In this document: positions 34,980 through 43,644 of the stretch, piece by piece
Layout of the letters: every line of letters starts with the position of its first letter
Position numbering within the stretch: position 1 is the stretch's first letter
Assembly: GCA_030537455.1 (NCBI GenBank)
Contig: JAUNMR010000001.1
Span: 145,366-209,365 of the forward strand
Length of the DNA stretch: 64,000 bases
Direction of reading: 5' to 3'
DNA from: Planctomycetia bacterium
GTDB lineage: Bacteria; Planctomycetota; Planctomycetia; Pirellulales; Thermoguttaceae
Position numbers and translations under genes: made by a program
The notes under the pieces: model-generated
Told to the model about the DNA's origin: nothing
The model's database searches: none
Seen by the model: the letters and a program-made list of their open reading frames with translations, nothing else

Positions 34980-35936
34980 TCAGTTGACGACGTTGACGGG
35001 CTCGCCCTTGATAAAGGCAGCGAGGTTGTCGACGGCGATCTTCATGAGCCTCACGCGCGCGTCTAGAGTCGCCCAGGCATTGTGTGGGGTAATATAAGCG
35101 TTTGGGGCGTCAATGAGCGGGTTGTCCTTTTGGGGCGGCTCGGTCGAGAGTACGTCGGCGCCGAACCCCGAGAGCTTGCCGCTGTGTAACGCGTTGGCGA
35201 CGGCGGTTTCGTCGATTAGCCCGCCACGACCGGTATTCACGAGGTAGGCGCCGTTCTTCATTTGGTTGATTCTTTCGGCGTTGACAATCTTTTCGGTCGT
35301 GTTTTTGAGAGGACAATGCAATGTGAGGAAATCAGCGCGCGCGAAGAGGTCGTCGAGCGACACGGCGGTCGCGAACTGATCACTTGACCCGAGGGACAGG
35401 CGTGGCGAAAAGACGATTACGTTCATACCAAAGGCGTTAGCGATTTGTGCCACGCGTTTGCCAATGGCGCCGTAACCGAGTATTCCGAGGGTCTTGCCCG
35501 ATAGTTCAAAGATTGGGGCGCTCGTGTAGGAGAAGTCCTGGCAACGGCTCCAATTGCCGGCGCGTGTGGACGCCGCGTTCTTGCACAGCGCGGTCGCGAA
35601 GTTGAGCAATTGCGCAAAGGTCGACTGGACAACGGATTCTGTACTGTACTTGGGGATATTGGTCACCACGACGTCCTTTGCTCTGGCGTATTCCAGGTCG
35701 ACAACGTTCGTGCCGGTCGCTAAAACCCCGATATATTGCAGGTTAGGGAGCGCGTCGATTGTGTCGGCGTCGAGCACGACCTTATTCGTGAGTATTGCGT
35801 TAGCGTTTTGGGCGCGTTCAATGGTCAGTTCCGACGCGGTTCGCGGGTAGATTGTAACGTTGCCTAGCGCTTGTAGCGCGTTCCAATCGAGGTCGCCGGG
35901 ATTGAGCGTATATCCGTCTAGCACAACGATTTCCAT
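34980..35936 (-). CDS. D-2-hydroxyacid dehydrogenase (hydroxypyruvate/glycerate type)
   Basis: 318 aa. Catalytic domain at both ends, Rossmann domain in the middle: LSGKTLGILGYGAIGKRVAQIANAFG around 145-170. The family signature MKNGAYLVNTGRGGLIDE follows, with the substrate Arg in NTGRGG, Glu in LSTEPP and His in YITPHNAWAT. It interconverts a 2-oxoacid and D-2-hydroxyacid with NAD(P). Close relatives act on hydroxypyruvate or glyoxylate, but specificity cannot be read safely. Cytosolic; it begins the minus-strand group with Rrf2 and lpxB. Confidence 0.9.
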   Translation of the reverse strand: MEIVVLDGYTLNPGDLDWNALQALGNVTIYPRTASELTIERAQNANAILTNKVVLDADTIDALPNLQYIGVLATGTNVVDLEYARAKDVVVTNIPKYSTESVVQSTFAQLLNFATALCKNAASTRAGNWSRCQDFSYTSAPIFELSGKTLGILGYGAIGKRVAQIANAFGMNVIVFSPRLSLGSSDQFATAVSLDDLFARADFLTLHCPLKNTTEKIVNAERINQMKNGAYLVNTGRGGLIDETAVANALHSGKLSGFGADVLSTEPPQKDNPLIDAPNAYITPHNAWATLDARVRLMKIAVDNLAAFIKGEPVNVVN

Positions 35937-36137
35937 TGTGAGCCCTTTCGTAAGGTTAAGGCGTGGAGGGTAGATTTGATGGAGGTTAAAAGCGCAGTTA
36001 TTCTACGCATACCGCGTTATTAAGTCAAGTTCTTTTGACCTTTCGCGTGGCGTCGAGGGGCGCAGTCGCAGGGTAAAGAGTCGCACAGAAACATCGGAGG
36101 CGTCGGAATTTAGGGAAGAAGAACAAGAAATAAAAAA

Positions 36138-36159
36138 AGCTTGGCGATAAAGCCAAGCT
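36138..36159 (-). terminator. Terminator after tRNA-Ser
   Basis: AGCTTGGC (36138-36145) pairs perfectly with GCCAAGCT (36152-36159); the minus-strand transcript then meets a T-tract (36132-36138). It is five bases beyond the tRNA 3' end. Confidence 0.85.
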
Positions 36160-36164
36160 ATAAG

Positions 36165-36251
36165 CGGAGAGGACAGGATTTGAACCTGCGGAGCCCTTAC
36201 GAGCTCACGGGTGTAGCAAACCCGCGCATTCGACCACTCTGCCACCTCTCC
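36165..36251 (-). tRNA. tRNA-Ser (anticodon GCU)
   Basis: Acceptor GGAGAGG pairs with CCTCTCC, discriminator G, no encoded CCA. The anticodon arm is CGGGT-loop TTGCTAC-ACCCG with anticodon GCT. A long variable arm (GAGC...GGCTC) and T arm with GGTTCAAATCC complete a class II tRNA, as expected for serine. It decodes AGC and AGU. Confidence 0.95.
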
Positions 36252-36266
36252 AAGAGCGATAAAGAA

Positions 36267-36294
36267 AGTATATATTACTTATGGGATTTGACAA
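36267..36294 (-). promoter_or_regulatory. Promoter of tRNA-Ser
   Basis: Read on the minus strand: TTGTCA (36294-36289), 16-base spacer, TATACT (36272-36267). The first base of the tRNA (36251) follows 16 bases after the -10 element, a typical distance for a short precursor. Confidence 0.65.
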
Positions 36295-36469
36295 GGCGTA
36301 ATTTTTATTTTTCCTGAAAATTTTCGACATACCCAGTGTGTGACGCGTCATAAAGCCGTTAGCAGTCGCTTTGATCGGGGGTATTACGCGGACGGAAAGA
36401 ATCGCGGTCGCGTTTTATCGCATGGCGTCAGTTCCTTGCGAGGGGGTAGTAAGGGCGCGGTAGTTCTAA

Positions 36470-36500
36470 ATAAAAACGCCGCGCGCATAGCGAACGGCGT
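36470..36500 (-). terminator. Terminator after the HU gene
   Basis: On the minus strand ACGCCG (36500-36495) and CGGCGT (36481-36476) form a 6-base stem followed by TTTTTATTT. It is about 65 bases past the HU stop. Confidence 0.65.
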
Positions 36501-36565
36501 GTCGTAAAATTGAGCGCAACTTCAATAATGGAGTTGAGCTAGGATTAATTCAGAGCGGTCAAGAA

Positions 36566-37000
36566 TTAACGAGCGTGTGTCTTCTTAGCGGCTTTGGCGG
36601 GCGCTTTCACGGCTTTGGCAGTGGTTTTAACGGCTTTTGTCGCAGGCTTGGCGGTCTTTGTGGCTTTCGCGGCTTTTGTCGCGACCTTAGCGGCGGTCTT
36701 TTTCTTCGCGTTCTTCTTAGTGCGATCGCGTTGCACCTTTGCGACCATCATTTTTCCGGGCTTAAAGGCGACGGTTTCGTGTTCTTCAACCCAGACTTCC
36801 TCTCCGCTACGGGGATTGCGAGCGGTACGCGCCTGGCGCATTTTGACCTCGAAGACGCCAAAGTTTCTCAGCTCGATGCGGCCGTCTTTGACAAGGACTT
36901 CGATGATCGACTCAAAGGTCTTCTGAACAACTTCTTTGGCTTCCTGTTGAGAGAGTTTAGTTTTTTCAGAAACTAAACGGATGACGTCTTTTTTAGTCAT
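36566..37000 (-). CDS. HU/IHF-type DNA-binding protein with Lys/Ala-rich tail
   Basis: 144 aa from ATG 37000 (AAGGA upstream); codons further upstream are leader. Residues 1-90 are a complete HU fold: [64 protein letters not shown] and VAFKPGKMM. The last 50 residues are a basic repeat of Ala, Lys and Thr-Lys-Pro steps, like the tail of eukaryotic histone H1 and of some bacterial HU variants. It should bend and compact DNA, with the tail adding non-specific binding. A promoter and a symmetric operator-like palindrome precede it. Confidence 0.93.
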   Translation of the reverse strand: MTKKDVIRLVSEKTKLSQQEAKEVVQKTFESIIEVLVKDGRIELRNFGVFEVKMRQARTARNPRSGEEVWVEEHETVAFKPGKMMVAKVQRDRTKKNAKKKTAAKVATKAAKATKTAKPATKAVKTTAKAVKAPAKAAKKTHAR

Positions 37001-37079
37001 AGTAAAAATATCCTTTTCTTGGGCGTCTTTGACGCGATAACCCACTAAGCGCTTTTAGCGATAGGGGAAATATTAAATA

Positions 37080-37093
37080 ACGCTATATAGCGT
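37080..37093. promoter_or_regulatory. 14-base perfect palindrome ACGCTATATAGCGT
   Basis: It covers roughly the first 15 transcribed bases of the HU gene if the promoter at 37102-37129 is right. That position suits a repressor, or autoregulation by HU itself, but no data link a protein to it. Confidence 0.45.
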
Positions 37094-37101
37094 ACACAGG
37101 G

Positions 37102-37129
37102 ATTTTACAAGTCCAATATGTGGCGTCAA
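37102..37129 (-). promoter_or_regulatory. Promoter of the HU gene
   Basis: Minus strand: TTGACG (37129-37124), 16-base spacer, TAAAAT (37107-37102). Transcription would start near 37095. Confidence 0.5.
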
Positions 37130-37375
37130 GTATTATAAGTAAAAAAATCGCAAGATATGTCAAATAATTATCCTGTTTATTTAGCGTCATGCTTGACGTT
37201 AGGACAGGCAATTGACCGGCACGCGCTAGAACGTTGGTTAATAGTTCGTGCGTATCTTGTGAAAACACTTGACTTTCCGTTACGTTGCGTGTGGAGCGCC
37301 ATGGTATTAGCGCTTGCGACATTGTAACGCGTAAACTAGTGACGGCAAAGGTTAGGAGCGTAAGGTAAGGGTGAA

Positions 37376-38191
37376 TTATTCTTTCACGTAAAACCTTTCG
37401 AGATTCAGACCTCCTTTTAGTTCCTCCTGTAGGATTTGCAGTCTGTTTTCGAGTAGCTCGATTTTTCTTCTAAGTTCCGCGGTAGCGGGGTCTTCCCTTA
37501 ATTCCTCAATGGAATGTCGCGGCACGGCAGGATAGCCTAAGTGACGCTGTAGCGCGGAAAAGAAGAACGACGGGTCTCGGCCGGCAGAGGCGTGCGCGAT
37601 ACGTCCCTCTTTTTCGCCAAAGAGAACCGGTCGCGGTTCTTCGTCCTCTTGCAAGCGGTAATGCTCGCTTCGCACGTAGACAAGGTTGGCAATGTCAACG
37701 AATCCGATCTGTCGACGTAACACGACGTTAATCCAATTCTTCCAGTTTTCGTCGTAGACCGGGTCTTTTGAGACCGCCTCCAGACCGTAGTCGAAACCTA
37801 AACGATTGCGACTGATTGTTTCGAACTGAAAGAAGAAGACGCCTTGCGCAGAATACAGCTCGCTCGTGCGATACTGCGCCTCTCTTTCGAGAACCTCAAG
37901 CGCTATTCGGAAGTCGAATCGTCCCTCCTCGCGCTCAGCTTGTCGTATGACAAAGGTTTGAAAGGAGGTGAAGTAATGTGGCACGCGCGCCATAGCCACG
38001 CTCATTTTACCGGAAAGTTTTACTTCAGAGAGCAAGACTCCCACAGCAACGGGCAACATCGTGGCGCTAAGCAGTTCGTTCTTCATGGCGTGGAGAATCT
38101 CTTGACTGGAATAACCGTCGTCAAGTCGTTCTCGAAAGGTCTTAAAGAAGTACGCCTGTTCTACATATTCTTCACGATTAAGCGAACCCAT
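37376..38191 (-). CDS. Conserved planctomycete-type protein of unknown function
   Basis: 271 aa, beginning MGSLNREEYVEQAYFFKTF. No signal peptide or membrane segment. It looks helical throughout, with RQAEREEGRFDFRIALEVLE, FFFQFETISRNRLGFDYGL and WKNWINVVLRRQIGFVDIA. The last 45 residues (ATAELRRKIELLENRLQIL) predict a coiled coil. I recognise the general type as a cytosolic protein recurrent in planctomycete genomes but know no function. FGEKEGRIAHASAGRDPSFFF lies in a more variable stretch. It is transcribed after the HTH-like gene, with a strong terminator between them, so the two are separate units. Confidence 0.75.
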   Translation of the reverse strand: MGSLNREEYVEQAYFFKTFRERLDDGYSSQEILHAMKNELLSATMLPVAVGVLLSEVKLSGKMSVAMARVPHYFTSFQTFVIRQAEREEGRFDFRIALEVLEREAQYRTSELYSAQGVFFFQFETISRNRLGFDYGLEAVSKDPVYDENWKNWINVVLRRQIGFVDIANLVYVRSEHYRLQEDEEPRPVLFGEKEGRIAHASAGRDPSFFFSALQRHLGYPAVPRHSIEELREDPATAELRRKIELLENRLQILQEELKGGLNLERFYVKE

Positions 38192-38287
38192 CGTACCAAC
38201 CGGATTTACGTGAGGTAATACACCGCGTTCTCTTACACAAAGCGCGCTATATTATCTATGTCGACAGTCCTAATAAACAAGATTAAT

Positions 38288-38343
38288 AAAAAAACGACGT
38301 TGCAAAGAGATAGAGGCAGAAACTATCAAAAAGCAACGTCGTT
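38288..38343 (-). terminator. Terminator after the AT-hook/HTH-like gene
   Basis: AACGACGTTGC (38293-38303) pairs perfectly with GCAACGTCGTT (38333-38343); the minus-strand transcript then runs into T7 (38294-38288). The loop is 29 bases. Confidence 0.7.
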
Positions 38344-38475
38344 ACGGTCAGTTATGCCCGGTGTGCGTCGAGAGTGGCGTCTTTGCGCTGATGTTAAGGG
38401 TCAGTTGCGGCTAATAACAGTCGACGCCTAGGTTGAGTTTAGTAGGAGTTACATGCGTTTTCAGTGGCGAGACTA

Positions 38476-39366
38476 TTATCGTTCACATAGCCTCGAGAAG
38501 TTGGAGTCGACCTTATCCACGATGGCGCCATATCCTTTTGCGGCACGGCTTTGCCCGATAGAGGGCCAGGGTTTAACGTCGTCAAATTCAGGGCAAAACT
38601 CATGGAACATGTCGAGTATAGACTTTGTGACGAGCATTAATTGCTCATGTCCCTTACAAAGCGGCAGTTGCTTGACGGTTTTGAGCACGCGTAAGCAGAA
38701 CCCGCGCGTTTGAATGAGGTTTTCCGCGAAGTCGCTGTGAATTGGCAAGAATGAGGCAAAAGGCTCGTCGAGGACGTGACTCCATGCGAAGAGTTGTTGT
38801 AGGGAGAGGTTAGCGTTAGGTTTGAGCTGTTCCTTAACCTCCTCGATGGAGACGCCCAGTCTCTTGGCGTATTTGAATAGCGCCTTTTCATAATCCGCTT
38901 CCACAGGATGCCTGGTTCTTATGAGCAAATCAATGGAATGACTCGGCATAGGTAGATTGGGATTAGCATTAGGGTCGACTTCGTACTTCGACCTTTTATT
39001 AGGCTTTCTGCCTCTTTTTTTAGCGCCGAGCGGTTTGGCTAGGTCAAGCTCGGTCTGCTGAGTACTAATTGTGCAACAAGTAGTTTGTGAACCGTCGTTA
39101 TAGAAGAAGCTAATATTTTCAGAGAGGCAAAGAGAATTATGCTCATCCTCAACCTTAGCGGGCGAGGTGAGAATGGGATCATGGTCTGCGTTTTGCAATG
39201 GGCAGAAGAGGAAGGTCACGTCCTGAGTTTTTGAAACGGCCATATCACAACATTGGTTATTCGGCTGAAACGTTTGCTTTTGGTAGATCACCGCCACATA
39301 AGGGGTTCCTAACGCCTGGGAGGCGGAGGTCGTTTGAGCGGTCGAAATGAGTTCTGCGCTTTGCAT
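38476..39366 (-). CDS. Putative transcriptional regulator with AT-hook-like motif and XRE-like helix-turn-helix
   Basis: 296 aa from ATG 39366 (AAGGAG upstream); the frame extends to 39453 but without a ribosome site. Residues 1-125 are low-similarity and Cys/Gln-rich. KKRGRKPNKR near 130 resembles an AT-hook. Then LFKYAKRLGVSIEEVKEQL and LSLQQLFAWSHVLDEPFASFL look like a Cro/XRE-type helical domain. The C-terminus (RVLKTVKQLPLC, MFHEFCPEFDDVKPWPSIGQSRAAKGYG) matches what I recall of a planctomycete family of HTH proteins. DNA binding is likely; targets are unknown. It is monocistronic, with a terminator downstream. Confidence 0.6.
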   Translation of the reverse strand: MQSAELISTAQTTSASQALGTPYVAVIYQKQTFQPNNQCCDMAVSKTQDVTFLFCPLQNADHDPILTSPAKVEDEHNSLCLSENISFFYNDGSQTTCCTISTQQTELDLAKPLGAKKRGRKPNKRSKYEVDPNANPNLPMPSHSIDLLIRTRHPVEADYEKALFKYAKRLGVSIEEVKEQLKPNANLSLQQLFAWSHVLDEPFASFLPIHSDFAENLIQTRGFCLRVLKTVKQLPLCKGHEQLMLVTKSILDMFHEFCPEFDDVKPWPSIGQSRAAKGYGAIVDKVDSNFSRLCER

Positions 39367-39702
39367 AATAAATCTCCTTGCGTCAACGCGGGCGATAACA
39401 ACAAATGACGAGGCGACAGAACGGTAGGGCGTTTGTCTCCATCTGGAATCCACATAGGAAACCGCACGAATAGCCTTTCCCGTCCCCCACTGTGTGGAAT
39501 TAGACGCCCTTTTTTTTAACTAGTTCCAATTATGCCGATCTTTTTATTATCGAGATGAAAAAATCTTCTCCCCAAACTACTACGCGCAATACCCACGATC
39601 TTTGCGCTTAATTTGACGGTTTTGACAAAAGATTGGGGGATAATAGAAATTGTTGTAGTTGGTAATATAGATAGTTTATACAAACCCGTCAATTGGACAT
39701 AG
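39367..39702. other. 336-base non-coding region upstream of the HTH-like gene
   Basis: It contains an AT-rich stretch (39505-39680) with T8 at 39509-39516 and no ORF with recognisable features. It would hold the promoter of the HTH-like gene. I could not pick one -35/-10 pair with confidence. Confidence 0.5.
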
Positions 39703-39742
39703 AAACGCGCGCCGAAAGATAGCGCTTTCGACGCGCGCGTTT
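39703..39742 (-). terminator. Terminator after der
   Basis: AAACGCGCGCCGAAAG (39703-39718) and CTTTCGACGCGCGCGTTT (39725-39742) pair over about 16 bases with a two-base bulge. It is 54 bases past the der stop codon on the minus strand. Confidence 0.65.
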
Positions 39743-39795
39743 ATACTCCGGTAGCGCGGCTGGTTTGTATTCGCAACTTTGCGCGCACGCACAGA

Positions 39796-41565
39796 TCAGG
39801 TGATACGTCTTCGGTCGATATCGTCCTTGTCGTCGTCAGCCTCGCGTTTGCGGAACCACAGTCGAATCGGAACCTCGCCAATTGGCAATTCGTCTCGGAT
39901 GACGTTGAGTAAGAATCTCCTGTAACTGGGACTGAACGCGTCTGGCATATTGCAGAACATGACAATGGTCGGGGGCGCAACGGCGACCTGTGCGGCGTAG
40001 TAGATCTTCGGCTTACGATAGTGGAAGAGCGGGGGAGGCGTGTGATTGAGCGCCGCCGCGACCAGCTTATTGAGACGATTGGTCGGCACGCGCATTTGGC
40101 TCTGGCGATAGAGCAGTCGAGCGTGCTGCAGTAGTTTCGGCACGTTCTTACCAGTCATACCGGTGACAAAAGCGATCGGCACGTGCCACATTGTGGCAAA
40201 TGTCTCGCGCAGGTAGTCCGCCCAACGACTGGTGGGCATTTTGTAACGCGCCATTTTGTCCCACTTGTTCACCACAAAGATACACGGCTTATTGTATGAC
40301 TCAATGAGGCTCGCTAACTGCTTGTCCATCTTGGCGATCTGTAGTGAGCAGTCGAAGAACATGAGCACGACGTCCGCCATTCTGATACTTCTCTCCGCAC
40401 GTGTGAGCGCGTAGAAGTCCAGGTCGGAGCTGAGGCTCTTCTTTCTCATAAAACCCGGCGTGTCAATGGCAATAAAGGACTTTCCGTCGAGTTCGAATCT
40501 AACGTCAATGCAGTCTCTTGTGGTGCCCGGCACGGGGCTGGCGATCACGCGCTCCTCCTTAACGAGGGCGTTGATAAACGTGCTCTTGCCGACGTTTCGT
40601 CTGCCGACAATGGCGATCTTCATTTCCGGCTCTTTGTAGTTCTCCCCGGCATTGTCGAAGAAGGCGCTCAAGGGTAGCGCTTTCTCGATTTGATCCATGA
40701 GCGCGACGCGTCCGCGCTTCTGCTTTGCGCTCACAAAGACGACGTCCCATCCGAATTTATAAAATTCCTTGGCGTCGTCCTCTTGCGTTGTTCCGTCGCA
40801 CTTATTGGCGACGAGTAAGACAGGGATACGTAATTTACGCAGTCTCTCGGCGACGTGTTCGTCGAGCGGAGCGATACCGTCTCTGGCGTCGACGACAAAG
40901 AGGATCAGGTCGGCGGAGTTAATCGCGGCCTGGATCTGTAGCTCAACGTCCTCGGAGAGGTCGTCCTTATCGACCACTCCAATTCCTCCCGAGTCGATGA
41001 GCTCGATGTATCTCGTGGAGATTTGTGGTCTTTGCGGCTCCTCCTGGTCGTCGTCCTGTTGCTCGGCGAGGTCGTCGAGCGTTGAGTCGAAAAGCAAATC
41101 TTCTTCGGGATTAACAGACTCGGCTTGGTCGTCGACGTCTTGAGATTGCTCCATGGCGTCCACGAGGAATGGCGCGGGCGTTTGGTCGTCAGGATCCTCT
41201 TCTTCCTCGTTCTGGTAGACGCTCCCGTCGGCAGGGAGGAGGGACGCAGAATCGTCGTCTTTCGCGAGTTCGTCTTCTTCGTACGCTTCTTCCTCGAGTT
41301 CGTCTTCCCCCTGGTCTAAGGACTCTTGCGACAAGGGCTTGAGTCGTCGCATTTGATCCTTGATTTTCCAATTAGAGTCGATTTCCTGCGGGAGGTACTC
41401 CTCCGGTACGCCGTCCAGACCAATGTCGAGTAGGAAAGACACGCGATCGCGCGTTACCCCGGCGACTGAGTCGACAATGGAGACGCGTTCGCCAATGAGC
41501 CAGTTGAAAATGCTCGATTTACCGACGTTCGGTCGACCAACAATGGCTACCTTTGCAACGCCCAT
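39796..41565 (-). CDS. der: Ribosome-assembly GTPase Der with acidic insertion
   Basis: 589 aa against the usual 440-490. Two GTPase domains: IVGRPNVGKSSIFNWL (9-24) with AGVTRDRV, DSGGIG and NKCD; then IVGRRNVGKSTFINAL (about 325) with GTTRDCIDV, DTPGFMRKKSL and NKWD. The C-terminal KH-like domain follows. Der acts in late 50S assembly. The extra length is a 130-residue insertion (about 50-183) between switch I and the DxxG motif of domain 1, rich in Asp, Glu, Gln and Ser and probably disordered. GAAAGGA precedes the start. All nucleotide-binding motifs are intact, so activity is expected. Confidence 0.95.
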   Translation of the reverse strand: MGVAKVAIVGRPNVGKSSIFNWLIGERVSIVDSVAGVTRDRVSFLLDIGLDGVPEEYLPQEIDSNWKIKDQMRRLKPLSQESLDQGEDELEEEAYEEDELAKDDDSASLLPADGSVYQNEEEEDPDDQTPAPFLVDAMEQSQDVDDQAESVNPEEDLLFDSTLDDLAEQQDDDQEEPQRPQISTRYIELIDSGGIGVVDKDDLSEDVELQIQAAINSADLILFVVDARDGIAPLDEHVAERLRKLRIPVLLVANKCDGTTQEDDAKEFYKFGWDVVFVSAKQKRGRVALMDQIEKALPLSAFFDNAGENYKEPEMKIAIVGRRNVGKSTFINALVKEERVIASPVPGTTRDCIDVRFELDGKSFIAIDTPGFMRKKSLSSDLDFYALTRAERSIRMADVVLMFFDCSLQIAKMDKQLASLIESYNKPCIFVVNKWDKMARYKMPTSRWADYLRETFATMWHVPIAFVTGMTGKNVPKLLQHARLLYRQSQMRVPTNRLNKLVAAALNHTPPPLFHYRKPKIYYAAQVAVAPPTIVMFCNMPDAFSPSYRRFLLNVIRDELPIGEVPIRLWFRKREADDDKDDIDRRRIT

Positions 41566-41724
41566 GGCGAGCCGTCCTTTCTATATCTATAGCAAGGGCG
41601 CGACGCACAATGAAAGCGCGTCACGCCAATATTCTTTTGTATCAGTTCATAAGTCGTCGCGCGCGTTGAATATCGGATCGTCAGTATTAGAACCGACGTC
41701 GCATTCTTTGTCGCGCGTACAGAG

Positions 41725-42996
41725 TTATTGCGCTTGTACCAGTATGGCGAAGGAGCGACCGGTGTTGGCGTGGCTGAGCTTAAGGAAGAGGTTATTGTCA
41801 AGCGGTTGAGGCTGCGCCTTGACGACGTTGACCGGGCAGTCCTGAGCGACTTTGTCGCAATTGCGCGTGGCTGGAATCTGCTTATTGGCAACCGCTTGGA
41901 ATGAGGCGACCAGTTCCACGGCGCCGGCGCCAGAGCCGAGATTGCCAAGGTGTCCGGCGGCGGCAAAGACCGGGACGTCCCCGAGCTGATTGCGTAGCGC
42001 CAGCGCCTCTTTGGAGTCGTCGGGGACTCCTAAGGCATTAGCGTTGACGTGACCGACGTCGGCGGCGTCCACATGCGCGTTGCGAAGCGTCTGACGTATG
42101 GCGCTTTCAATCGCGTCCTGCTGTATTCCAAAGGTGGCGGTGGGCTCAACAGCCTCGGCGAAGGATAGGATTGTTCCGTAAATCTTAGCGCCACGTGCCT
42201 CGGCAAATTCGCGACTCTCCAGCACAAACGCGCCGGCGCCGTCTCCGACGACGGTTCCTCTGCGGTCGGCGTCGAAGGGACGTGGATCGTCCTGGGGATT
42301 CTCGGAATATGGCGCGAGATTGTAAGCGCCCCCGCGAGCGAGAATCGTCGGGTTGAGCTTATTGCCTACGCCTCCTACAACCATGACGTCAGCGGCGCCG
42401 CGCTCAATAATGCGACACCCCTCCATAATGGCCGCTAGACTCGAACCACGATCCAACGCGTTGGTGTTGTTGGGTCCTCTGGCGTCGACTGAGATGGCAA
42501 AGTGACTCGCCGCCATATTGGGTAGGTATCGTAGTAGCCACAATGGCATAATGGATTCCATTGAGGCGCGCCCCCAAGTGGAGAAGTCGAACTTTCCGTC
42601 CTTAATCCCCTGCTTAAAGGCGGGCAGTAGCGCGTCAAGCTCCAGGCCGATGAGGTCGCAACCGAAGATACAGCCGAGTCTTTCGGGTTCGACGGCTCTG
42701 GCGTCGTTATCCAGGTTAAGGTTGGCGTTTTGCGTAGCCAAAATCGAGGCGACCATGCCCAGCTGAATATCGCGACTCATGACCTTAATGTTCTTTTTGG
42801 GCTTGATATAGTCTTTTGGCTTGAAATCGGGCGTCTCAGCGCAGATGGGCTTTCTTTCTAGCTGAGTTTGAATTGATTTAGAGAAGCCAACGCCGCTCAC
42901 GCCGTTAATCAGGGCGTTCCAATAGGCGTCCAAATCAATACCAATGGGGCACAAGACGCCCATTCCAGTGACGACAACTTCACGTTTACTGCTCAT
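41725..42996 (-). CDS. Beta-ketoacyl-ACP synthase-like protein without catalytic residues
   Basis: 423 aa with the overall shape of a FabF-type ketosynthase: REVVVTGMGVLCPIGIDLDAYWNALI at the start, GAADVMVVGGVG in the middle, GAGAVELVASFQA near the end. Aligning by eye with E. coli FabF without gaps, the active-site Cys position is Arg183 (NALDRGSS), the first His (NAHG) reads NANA, and the second (TGHLLGAAGAVE) reads LGNLGSGAGAVE. It should therefore not condense acyl chains by the normal mechanism. It may be a chain-length-factor-like partner or a scaffold. No acyl carrier protein gene is adjacent. It precedes der in the same direction, 159 bases away. Confidence 0.8.
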   Translation of the reverse strand: MSSKREVVVTGMGVLCPIGIDLDAYWNALINGVSGVGFSKSIQTQLERKPICAETPDFKPKDYIKPKKNIKVMSRDIQLGMVASILATQNANLNLDNDARAVEPERLGCIFGCDLIGLELDALLPAFKQGIKDGKFDFSTWGRASMESIMPLWLLRYLPNMAASHFAISVDARGPNNTNALDRGSSLAAIMEGCRIIERGAADVMVVGGVGNKLNPTILARGGAYNLAPYSENPQDDPRPFDADRRGTVVGDGAGAFVLESREFAEARGAKIYGTILSFAEAVEPTATFGIQQDAIESAIRQTLRNAHVDAADVGHVNANALGVPDDSKEALALRNQLGDVPVFAAAGHLGNLGSGAGAVELVASFQAVANKQIPATRNCDKVAQDCPVNVVKAQPQPLDNNLFLKLSHANTGRSFAILVQAQ

Positions 42997-43644
42997 ATCA
43001 GGTAATATTCCGTATAGTTAGCGCATTTACACGACGCCGCCAAACGCGACGTAAGCCGCGACGTAAGCTGTAATGGTTTCATTTCAGTCATCGCGCGAAG
43101 TTCGACCTCGTGCGCGTCCCAAGACGCTATGCTCTGTATTCGGTAATTTTACTATAAATCGTCTGAATTAACAAGCGCCGACATTTAAATAAATGACACA
43201 TGGGCTTTTTTTTAAAAAAAGGTTCGTATTTTACCAGCTAACGCCCCTGGAGCGCGACTAGTCTATTGCGAAGGTTACCCTGTCGCATTATTCTATAAGT
43301 AGCGTCTCGACATGCGCTCCATTACGGCTTTTGATGAAAATTACACTTTTTTTGAAAAAGGTAGAAACAATCCAAGCCCCGTAGTGTTTATATAAACAAC
43401 GCCTCTTTTGGCGCGCGTCTTAACTGACGTCCCACTTAGGAATCTATTGCCTCTGTGGCGCGATTACCCGTTAAGCGCATTGTGTGTCGAGACCTACGCG
43501 GTCGGAACCAGCGCGCGAGCGAATCCCTCCCTGCGCTCCCCAGCGCGTCCTCCGACAATTAATGCCCCCCATCGTATGAGGTTACGTCCCGATACGCTTG
43601 TATTCCACCCGCCTCAAAGCAAAAGAACGTCTTAGGGTACGAAG
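42997..43644. other. 650-base non-coding region between divergent genes
   Basis: It lies between the starts of the ketosynthase-like gene (-) and the EF-hand/FGE-like gene (+). It is AT-rich in the middle (43140-43230, with T8 directly followed by A7 around 43206-43221). Frames in 43408-43635 have no recognisable features. Regulatory DNA is expected, but I cannot assign a promoter. Confidence 0.5.

Larger units (their letters stand above)
37001..37375. other. 375-base upstream region of the HU gene
   Basis: It holds the promoter and palindrome listed separately. Another TTGACA...TATAAT pair exists at about 37131-37162 (minus strand), but its 20-base spacer is too long. Short frames here show no recognisable features; no gene seen. 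Confidence 0.5.

Noticed and set aside
36600..36720. Frameshifted or low-complexity artefact at the end of HU
   Set aside because: The frame stays open to a normal stop followed by a terminator; Lys/Ala tails of this kind are known on HU proteins.
37131..37162. TTGACA...TATAAT as the main HU promoter
   Set aside because: The spacer is 20 bases, outside the working range; a better-spaced pair is present downstream.
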